In this document: one piece after another, positions 57,824 through 64,000 of the stretch
Position numbering within the stretch: the stretch's first letter is position 1
How the letters are laid out: the number at the start of each line of letters is the position of its first letter
Source: Bifidobacterium sp. ESL0704
Lineage (GTDB): Bacteria; Actinomycetota; Actinomycetes; Actinomycetales; Bifidobacteriaceae
Direction of reading: 5' to 3'
DNA: 64,000 nucleotides
Assembly (NCBI RefSeq): GCF_029392075.1
Contig: NZ_CP113929.1
Location: 1,798,001-1,862,000, forward strand
The notes under the pieces: generated by a model
Database searches by the model: none
Told to the model about the DNA's origin: nothing
What the model saw: the letters and a program-made list of their open reading frames with translations, nothing else
Position numbers and translations under genes: made by a program

Positions 57824-60112
57824 ATGGACGACAACGCGCAGGGCCAGACGCCCGAAGAGCTTTTGAGGGCTTTCAGCAAGGCACATTCCTCGGTTTCCGA
57901 AGAACCCGAAAACGATGCCAGCGATCCGAACAACGCGGCCGCACCCGCAACCAACACGACCTTCGACACCGACGAATTCCTCAAGGGGCTCGACGCCCTC
58001 TTCGACGCCCACGTCGCCCGCGACAAGGCCGAACCGTACCTGAAACAGGCGATGGCGGACGCCGAGAACGCCGGCGATGACGCGGGACTCTTGACCGTCT
58101 TGAACGAGACGATGGGCTTCTACCGTTCGCACGGGAAACACAAGGACAACCAGTGGGTCATTCAGCGAGCGCTGGAACTCGGGTTGAAAATGGGCATCGA
58201 AGGCACGGAAGCGTGGACCACCACGCTGATCAACGCGGCGACCGGGATGCGTGCGGCCAAGCAGTACGACCAGGCCGCAGACCTGTACCAGCAGGCGTTG
58301 GCAACGGCAAAGAAGACGCTCAAACCCACCGACCGGCGCATGGCGGCGCTACACAACAATATTTCCATGTTGTATAGCGAGACCGGAAAGCTGGAGGCGG
58401 CGCAACGCGAACTGGAAACGGCGCTTTCCATTCTCGAGGCCTCAAGCACCAATCCACAAACCGATATCGACGTGGCCTCCACGCATACCAACCTTGCGCT
58501 GGTGCTGCTGCAACGGGCGAGCGAAGCGGCACAAGGCGGGCAGGACAAAGCGAGCAAGCCAACGGAAACGCCACAATCGCAAGCGGACGCAGACACGGAT
58601 GCCACCGGGAAATCTGAGAACCATTCAGAGACTTCCGAAACCGTTGACTCCTTGCTCGATCAGGCGATGAAGCACTCCCTGAAAACGCTGGAAATCTATC
58701 GGAACGGGCATCTTGAGCACAGCGCCCACTTCGCCTCGGCACTGGCCGGATACGCGCAGACCTGCTTCGCGGCAGGACTGTTCGACAAGTCCATCGACTC
58801 CTACCGTCAGGCGCTCAATGTCATCAAGGAATGCTACGGCACCGACACCGATTACTACCGCATCACCGCGAGGAATCTCGCTCAGGTCGAGGAAACTGCA
58901 CGCGCGGCAAGGGAAGCTGAGGAAAAGACCGGCCAATCACAATCCGATAAAGATGCCAATCAGCAGGAAAATACCGACACAGCGAGCAATAATACCGCCA
59001 CTCCCGCAACGGCCTCACAAACCGAAAAGGAAGCTGTGGCAACTTCCGGGAATAACAATTCCCCTACTTCCACCAGCACAACGGCAACGACCAAACCGGC
59101 CATCTCCGGGCTCAAACTCGCACGCTCCTACTGGCAGACCTACGGCAAGCCGATGATCGCGGAGAAATACCCGGAATACCAAGGGCGCATCGCAGCCGGG
59201 TTGGTCGGGCACGGCTCGGAATGTTATGGCTTCGACGACCGATACTCGCAGGACCACGACTTCGGTCCCGGCTTCTGCCTGTGGCTCACCGACGAGGATT
59301 ACGACGCCATCGGCGAGCATCTGCAGGCCGATTACGAGGCGCTGCCTCAGGAGTTCATGGGCTTCGGTCCGCGGCAATCCACGGCACGGGCACAGGGTGG
59401 CTCACGACGTACCGGCGTTTTCCGCATCGGCGATTTCTTCGCATCCATCACCGGCTACCCGGCAGCGCCCAGCAACGACAAACCGCACGAATGGCTGCTG
59501 CTGGACGAACCCACACTCGCCGCGGCGACCAACGGCGAGATCTTCGCCGACCCGCTCGGCGCCGTTTCCAAGACGCGACAAGGCTTCAAAATGATGCCCG
59601 ACGACGTGCGGCTTTCCCTTATTTCCCGCCGACTCGGCATGATCGCACAGGCGGGGCAATACAATTTGCCGCGAATGCTCAAACGTGGCGACGGGGCGGC
59701 GGCATGGCTCTCCATCCGCGAGTTCACCACGAACGTCTGCTCGTTCGTCTTCCTGTTGAACGAACCCATCCGCGCCGGATACATGCCCTACTACAAATGG
59801 CAGTTCGCGGCGCTTCGCCGGCTTTCCGGACGCATGTCGACCGTCCTGCCGGATGTCTGCGAACAGCTTGAAACCGTCCTGCGCCTTTCTTCGGCGGCCT
59901 GCTTCGGCGGCTCCGGATTCGGTGAGGGCGGCAAGGGTTCCGCTCCGGCGCAGAAGCAGATACAAGACACCATCGAGCACATCTGCACCGAAACCGTCGC
60001 GGAGCTCAAGGCCGAGGGCCTGACCAACAGTGACGAGGAATTCCTGGAGTGGCAGCGACCGTACGTCGAGGCGCACATCGGCAGTGACAATCCGGTACTG
60101 CACAGCCTGTAA
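57824..60112 (+). CDS. TPR repeats fused to DUF4037 nucleotidyltransferase-like domain
   Basis: A 762-residue cytosolic protein. Residues about 45-330 carry tetratricopeptide-type helical repeats (AKQYDQAADLYQQALATAKK, TGKLEAAQRELETALSILEA, GLFDKSIDSYRQALNVIKE). A Ser/Thr/Asn-rich linker follows. The C-terminal third is a DUF4037 domain with GHGSECYGFDDRYSQDHDFGPGF, a G-S...D-x-D pattern like minimal nucleotidyltransferases. No biochemical function is established; nucleotide transfer to a protein or RNA partner is an inference. ATG 57824 follows AAAGGAG. The DUF4125 gene follows 110 bases later, and the pair recurs in bifidobacteria by my recollection. Confidence 0.85.
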   Translation: MDDNAQGQTPEELLRAFSKAHSSVSEEPENDASDPNNAAAPATNTTFDTDEFLKGLDALFDAHVARDKAEPYLKQAMADAENAGDDAGLLTVLNETMGFYRSHGKHKDNQWVIQRALELGLKMGIEGTEAWTTTLINAATGMRAAKQYDQAADLYQQALATAKKTLKPTDRRMAALHNNISMLYSETGKLEAAQRELETALSILEASSTNPQTDIDVASTHTNLALVLLQRASEAAQGGQDKASKPTETPQSQADADTDATGKSENHSETSETVDSLLDQAMKHSLKTLEIYRNGHLEHSAHFASALAGYAQTCFAAGLFDKSIDSYRQALNVIKECYGTDTDYYRITARNLAQVEETARAAREAEEKTGQSQSDKDANQQENTDTASNNTATPATASQTEKEAVATSGNNNSPTSTSTTATTKPAISGLKLARSYWQTYGKPMIAEKYPEYQGRIAAGLVGHGSECYGFDDRYSQDHDFGPGFCLWLTDEDYDAIGEHLQADYEALPQEFMGFGPRQSTARAQGGSRRTGVFRIGDFFASITGYPAAPSNDKPHEWLLLDEPTLAAATNGEIFADPLGAVSKTRQGFKMMPDDVRLSLISRRLGMIAQAGQYNLPRMLKRGDGAAAWLSIREFTTNVCSFVFLLNEPIRAGYMPYYKWQFAALRRLSGRMSTVLPDVCEQLETVLRLSSAACFGGSGFGEGGKGSAPAQKQIQDTIEHICTETVAELKAEGLTNSDEEFLEWQRPYVEAHIGSDNPVLHSL

Positions 60113-60222
60113 ACGCGTAAAAGCGAAAATGACCTGCCGACACTACTAGAGTTGGTAGCAGCACATTAACGAACGAACCAATAACGGCGGGCGAAACGGG
60201 CATAACGAGGAAAAGAGCAACA

Positions 60223-60891
60223 ATGACCGAAAACACAACAAATCAAGAGACACCGGAAAACGTTTCGGCGGAAGATCAGGCGAGAATCGACCTGATGGAA
60301 CGGGTGGTCAGGCACGAATGGGACCAGTTCCAGAAGACGGACAACGAGGGCGGACGCGCGGCCTGCCAAGGCAACTGGCCTACCTTCCACCAGATGCGCT
60401 TCAGCCAGTTCGCCACCTGGCCCGTGCCGCTGCTGGAAAGCTATGCCGACGACCTCGACGAGGCGGACAGGATCGGCCGCAACCTCATCACCGAAAAATA
60501 CGGGCGCATGATGATCTCGACCTGGCCGGAGGAATACCACGCCAACATCGAGCCGTACGTCCCGGCGCGTTCCGCAGAACGCGTGGCGGCGCAGGAAAAG
60601 GTGATTACGCAGCAAGTGGCTTGGGCCGACGATTTTCGCGGTCGCTACCCCAAACTCGGCCGTGAGATGCGCGTGCTGCACACCAGCGAGGACACCCACG
60701 AAAACACGTCGTTCGAAACCTACCTGCGCGGCGAACTCGGCACGTATTCCGATAAGACGTTTAGCCTGTATCAGGACTTCATCGCGCAGCTCGCCGACGC
60801 CGATCGCAACCTCACCGAAGAGACCATCCGCAACACCGTGCTGCTCGGCGGATTCAAGTCGCTCGATGACGCCGAGGCGTTGCAACAGTAG
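60223..60891 (+). CDS. DUF4125 family protein
   Basis: A 222-residue mostly helical soluble protein with EWDQFQKTDNEGGRAACQGNWPTFHQMRFSQF and the middle block LITEKYGRMMISTWPEEY, typical of DUF4125. Conserved charged and aromatic residues cluster in those blocks, suggesting a binding or catalytic pocket. No function is known. It follows the TPR-DUF4037 gene by 110 bases in the same direction, so the two are likely functional partners. AAAGAGC before ATG 60223 is a usable ribosome binding site. Confidence 0.85.
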   Translation: MTENTTNQETPENVSAEDQARIDLMERVVRHEWDQFQKTDNEGGRAACQGNWPTFHQMRFSQFATWPVPLLESYADDLDEADRIGRNLITEKYGRMMISTWPEEYHANIEPYVPARSAERVAAQEKVITQQVAWADDFRGRYPKLGREMRVLHTSEDTHENTSFETYLRGELGTYSDKTFSLYQDFIAQLADADRNLTEETIRNTVLLGGFKSLDDAEALQQ

Positions 60892-60953
60892 GAATTGCAT
60901 GGGAATTGCGGCAGTAGACATAAAGATATGAGCGGTGCGTTAGAGTGGCACGC

Positions 60954-62921
60954 ATGCGATTGCTGAAACGATTTCTCCCCTCTTTGGCCGTCTTTGTCGT
61001 GCTTGTCACGGTTCTGGCAGGGCTGGGAATAGCGATGATGCCGCAATGGGACGTAAAGCCGTTGACGCGGCATATCAGCGTGGCCTCAGCCGATCCCGCC
61101 ATACAGGCCCGCAACACAGCAGGCATGAGCGCACCGGCAGGAGATATCAGCAACACCCATCCTCATCACACAGCTATTCAAGCAGGGAAAATCACCGGAA
61201 CCCCGACGAACAGCAACAGCGCCGACAAGCCATCGGACTCCGGCACGCAACAGAGCCACCGCAAAACCGGTATCGGCACCGATCCTAACGCCAAAGGCGT
61301 GCTGAAAACCGCTCAGGAAGGCACCTATCAGGTGAAAGCGGAAAACCTGCGGATCAGGCTCACTGCGAACGTCACCATCAACGCCATCCTGCGATCTCCG
61401 CTCGGCGCGCCCGGTAAAAGGCCTGCGACATTATTCATCCACGGGGCAGGCACCGGCAAAGCCAGCGAGGTCTACGGCGACATAGCCTCAGCCCTGAGTT
61501 CGGCGGGCATCGTCACGCTTGTGCCCGACAAACGGCTCGATACCTACACCACGTTCCACCGCGACTATTACGCGATGGCCGAAGACTACATGACCTCGCT
61601 GCACACCCTGCGAACGCAACCCGACGTCGATCCGGCGCATACCGGCATCTACGCGGAATCCGAGGGCACATGGATCGCCGAGGCGATGGCGTACCGCCAC
61701 CCCGGGGTGATTCCCTTCATGATGCTGACCTCGCCGCCGGTGGTTTCCGGGCGCCGGCAGATGACCATGGCCGCCAACACCTACGTCGATTACATCGGAG
61801 CACCCAAAGGACTCAACCGTGATATCGACAAGTTCGTCGGACTCGATTTCTCCCCGCTCGGGCTGCAATATGCGGATTTTCCGGGCCAACGCTACCTGAA
61901 AGACCTCACGATGCCGCTGTTGGTCAGCTTCGGCACCGATGACCTTTCCATGCCTATCGAGCAGGGCGCGACCGATATCATCGATGGCGCCGGCTCGTCC
62001 GGCAACGACAACGTGCTCGTGCGTTATTACCGTGCCAACCACCAGATGCGCGTCGGCGCACACACCTCCGCGCCTGGCCTGCCGCTCGACTCGCACTATA
62101 CCCACAATCTCGAGAATTGGACCAACGCCATCGCCGACGGCACGAAAGCCGACGATTGGGTTACGCCGCAAATCGCCGGGAGCCAGCCACATCAACGATT
62201 CGGCGTTCCCACAGCCGTCAGGCCCGGACTGGTTCGATCGCTGAGCACAATATTGACGCTGCTGGTCTCGATTGTGGCTTGTGCCGTAATCGCGGGAGCT
62301 GTCGGGCTGTTCCTTTCCGTCAGGCGCTCGACGAAACATAGCCGACGAGACGAACAAGGTTCCGCGTTTTTGCTTGGCACGAGCAGGAAACAAGGGAACC
62401 CGGTCATCGGGTCGGCATCAAAACCGAAATACGGGAAAACCGCTTCCGATAGAGGCACCTCGAAGCTATCGTCGCCAACGAAGCTATCGTCGCCAACGAA
62501 GCTATCGTCGCCAACGAAGCAAAGCGCCGGAGCCGGAACAAGCGAGCACGGCAACCTATACGGCCGATTCCCGCACCGTCTCACAGCGGCCCTGGCCTTG
62601 AACAGCTGCTGTGCGATCTTAGGCCTCGTGGCGTTCTTCGCCTACGTCGCCATCGCCGCGAAATCCGCGCTGACCCTCACCATAAGCGGCACACTGCTCG
62701 GCCGGGGCTGGGCGGTGCTGCATGTCATCGCGCTGGTCAATGCCGCACTGTTGACGTGGCTTTTCATGGAGCTTTGGGGTTCGCGTGGCAACAGTCACCG
62801 GCAAAGCGACCATGTGCAAGGCTTCTGGAGCCCCTCACATGTCGCCGTTGCCGTATTCTGCACTGCCGCCGCAGTGCTCTCGCTGACGATGCTGGCATTT
62901 TTCGGGCTCTACACCCTTTAA
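60954..62921 (+). CDS. Membrane-anchored alpha/beta hydrolase
   Basis: A 655-residue envelope protein. An N-terminal span (residues about 5-28) precedes an extracytoplasmic Ser/Thr-rich linker, then an alpha/beta hydrolase core (residues 120-400) with oxyanion LFIHGAGTG, nucleophile elbow IYAESEGTWIAE (A-E-S-E-G, a variant of G-x-S-x-G), Asp in SFGTDDLSMPIEQ and a candidate His in RANHQMRVG. Four further spans lie at the C-terminus. LSSPTK is repeated three times in tandem from perfect 18-base repeats at 62463-62519. ATG 60954 lies near TAGAGT with no ribosome binding site, possibly leaderless; GTG 60945 is an alternative. Confidence 0.82.
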   Translation: MRLLKRFLPSLAVFVVLVTVLAGLGIAMMPQWDVKPLTRHISVASADPAIQARNTAGMSAPAGDISNTHPHHTAIQAGKITGTPTNSNSADKPSDSGTQQSHRKTGIGTDPNAKGVLKTAQEGTYQVKAENLRIRLTANVTINAILRSPLGAPGKRPATLFIHGAGTGKASEVYGDIASALSSAGIVTLVPDKRLDTYTTFHRDYYAMAEDYMTSLHTLRTQPDVDPAHTGIYAESEGTWIAEAMAYRHPGVIPFMMLTSPPVVSGRRQMTMAANTYVDYIGAPKGLNRDIDKFVGLDFSPLGLQYADFPGQRYLKDLTMPLLVSFGTDDLSMPIEQGATDIIDGAGSSGNDNVLVRYYRANHQMRVGAHTSAPGLPLDSHYTHNLENWTNAIADGTKADDWVTPQIAGSQPHQRFGVPTAVRPGLVRSLSTILTLLVSIVACAVIAGAVGLFLSVRRSTKHSRRDEQGSAFLLGTSRKQGNPVIGSASKPKYGKTASDRGTSKLSSPTKLSSPTKLSSPTKQSAGAGTSEHGNLYGRFPHRLTAALALNSCCAILGLVAFFAYVAIAAKSALTLTISGTLLGRGWAVLHVIALVNAALLTWLFMELWGSRGNSHRQSDHVQGFWSPSHVAVAVFCTAAAVLSLTMLAFFGLYTL

Positions 62922-63547
62922 CGCGCCTTTGCCCTTCGCTTGGCCGCGAACCGATGAATCAGCGACGCCAAACCGAGCAACGCCGCCAGCACAATCAGTA
63001 ACGCGCCCAGCATGACGATGGCCATGGCAATCAGCGAGCGCACATCGACACCACCGGGTATCGACGCGAAGACCATCGGGGACGCCGAACCGATGAACAG
63101 CATCAATGCTCCCAGAAACAGCGGCAGCAGGCTCAGCACGATGGTCGCTTTGCTGGGACCGGCCGGCGGTTGCGGTTTCGGCATCCGCGGCGGCACGTCA
63201 CGCGGCACACGCACGTAGGTGCCAGAGGAGGCGGCGCCATCGGCATCAAAGTCCGAAGACGGCACATACCCGTTCTGTGGCGGCATCTGCGAGGTAGCGT
63301 CGCCCGACTGCGTCCAGGTTTTCGTTCCGACTTCCGTCTCAGCTGCGTTACCAGTTCCACCTTCGCCTTCGGTTTCCGACGCCATCGACGCATCATTCGC
63401 GGCATTATCATCGTTTAAGCAATCGCCATGTTTGGTTTCAACCGTATCGGAACCATCAATCGAAGCCGGCATAGCGACGGTATCAATCATGTCATTGTCG
63501 GTTGCAGGGTTCGTCATTTCGTTCTCCTCATTCGATTCGTCACTCAT
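62918..63547 (-). CDS. Membrane protein with acidic N-terminal domain
   Basis: A 209-residue protein. The first 120 residues are acidic and low-complexity (Asp/Glu/Asn/Thr-rich). A basic-Pro stretch (RVPRDVPPRMPKPQPPAG) precedes two membrane spans (about 130-152 and 165-190), and the protein ends in a basic tail RFAAKRRAKAR. No family is recognised. Its stop overlaps the stop of the convergent hydrolase gene by four bases (TTAA). ATG 63547 is preceded by GGAGG at good distance. It begins two bases after the stop of the upstream gene, so the two are co-transcribed. Confidence 0.72.
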   Translation of the reverse strand: MSDESNEENEMTNPATDNDMIDTVAMPASIDGSDTVETKHGDCLNDDNAANDASMASETEGEGGTGNAAETEVGTKTWTQSGDATSQMPPQNGYVPSSDFDADGAASSGTYVRVPRDVPPRMPKPQPPAGPSKATIVLSLLPLFLGALMLFIGSASPMVFASIPGGVDVRSLIAMAIVMLGALLIVLAALLGLASLIHRFAAKRRAKAR

Positions 63548-63549
63548 CG

Positions 63550-64000
63550 TCATCGCCTCCATGCTCCCGTTGTCTTGCCTTTGACGAATTGCGCATAACT
63601 CGGCACCGTGCTTTCGGCAGGATACTGCACCGTCACGCGTCCTTCGACGATATAGGGGGCGTCAACGGTAAGCTCCGGCCCGTTCTTCGGCATCTTCTTC
63701 GTCTCCGTATACCATTGGTAGTCTTGATCGTTGCCATAACCGCTGCCGTAGCCGATGCGCTGATAACTCATCCCGCCAAAACCGACTTGCATGGCACGAC
63801 TGATGGCAACATATCCGCTGCCCAATGATTTCGTGCCGGTCGCCAGGTCATCGCCAACCCATGAACCCATGACAAGATTGCCATCGCAGAAGCCATAGCA
63901 GAATCGGTAATCCCAACTTCCGTCAGCGGTCCCGTCATAATAGTCGCTGTCGTCGTCGCCGATGTAATCATCGTCATCGTCATCTGTTTCACAACCGTCA
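63550..64000 (-). CDS. Partial hypothetical protein, 5' end off window
   Basis: The frame is open from the right edge to a stop at 63550. The visible C-terminal part begins with a run of Asp (DDDDDYIGDDD), then YDGTADGSWDYRFCYGFCDGN, and ends in a possible beta-rich region with GGMSYQRIGYGSGYGNDQDY and VEGRVTVQYPAESTVPSY. Two closely spaced cysteines (FCYGFC) could form a disulfide. The Gly/Tyr/Asp composition suggests an exported or surface protein, but the N-terminus is missing and no family is recognised. Confidence 0.65.
   Translation of the reverse strand, partial: DGCETDDDDDDYIGDDDSDYYDGTADGSWDYRFCYGFCDGNLVMGSWVGDDLATGTKSLGSGYVAISRAMQVGFGGMSYQRIGYGSGYGNDQDYQWYTETKKMPKNGPELTVDAPYIVEGRVTVQYPAESTVPSYAQFVKGKTTGAWRR

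Overview
The window looks like a chromosomal segment of a Bifidobacterium-type actinobacterium. The support is a moderately GC-rich sequence, actinobacterial gene neighbourhoods (tilS-hpt-ftsH-fol-DUF3180), Bifidobacterium-like families (DUF4037/DUF4125, DUF6020, NlpC/P60 and CHAP secreted proteins) and many short intergenic spacers. A complete cytochrome bd cluster with two NDH-2 genes is unusual for gut bifidobacteria. It resembles what is known of insect-associated, oxygen-tolerant lineages, so an insect-gut origin is an inference and not something the sequence proves.

Layout. 1-5.3 kb: a UvrA-like protein (3' end off the window), a 13-14 unit array of 51-bp hairpin repeats, and a DEAD-box RNA helicase. 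5.5-13 kb: peptide deformylase, a TIM-barrel protein, EttA, an AbiEi/DUF559-like protein bracketed by two near-identical long palindromes, a TesB thioesterase and an MFS transporter. 13.1-22.9 kb: a tightly packed minus-strand cluster (AI-2E exporter, glycosyltransferase, DacB, TilS, Hpt, FtsH, a degenerate FolB-FolK remnant, DUF3180). 22.9-25.8 kb: a glycosyltransferase, MgtC and a polyprenyl diphosphate synthase. 25.9-35.3 kb: a co-directional respiratory cluster, ndh-ndh-cydA-cydB-cydD-cydC. 35.7-39 kb: three tRNAs (Glu, Asp, Phe), TrmB, a DUF4190-like membrane protein and a 26-residue hydrophobic micropeptide with a perfect ribosome binding site. 39-44 kb: LMW phosphatase, DHFR, ThyA, OsmC, UspA. 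43.7-51.3 kb: two secreted wall hydrolase-like proteins, ManA, PhoU, GpmA, MenA. 51.5-55 kb: LysS, tRNA-Pro, an MFS exporter. 55.2-64 kb: a large DUF6020-like membrane protein, a TPR-DUF4037 protein followed by DUF4125, a membrane-anchored alpha/beta hydrolase and two small or partial envelope proteins.

How genes work together. NDH-2, a MenA-type prenyltransferase, a polyprenyl diphosphate synthase and cytochrome bd (with its CydDC assembly exporter) could form a minimal NADH to quinone to O2 chain. DHFR and ThyA are intact, whereas the FolB-FolK gene has lost its catalytic motifs and folE/folP are absent from their usual place, so thymidylate synthesis may rely on imported folate.

Most unusual theme. 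At least six intergenic loci each carry their own locally repeated hairpin (51, 61, about 62, about 72 or 84 bp periods, or paired 24-26 bp perfect palindromes), with no family shared between loci inside the window. One palindrome pair encloses a gene for a predicted nuclease-fold protein and shows a compensatory base-pair change. This is the best candidate for an undescribed system here. All statements about families come from recognising motifs by eye; no search was run.
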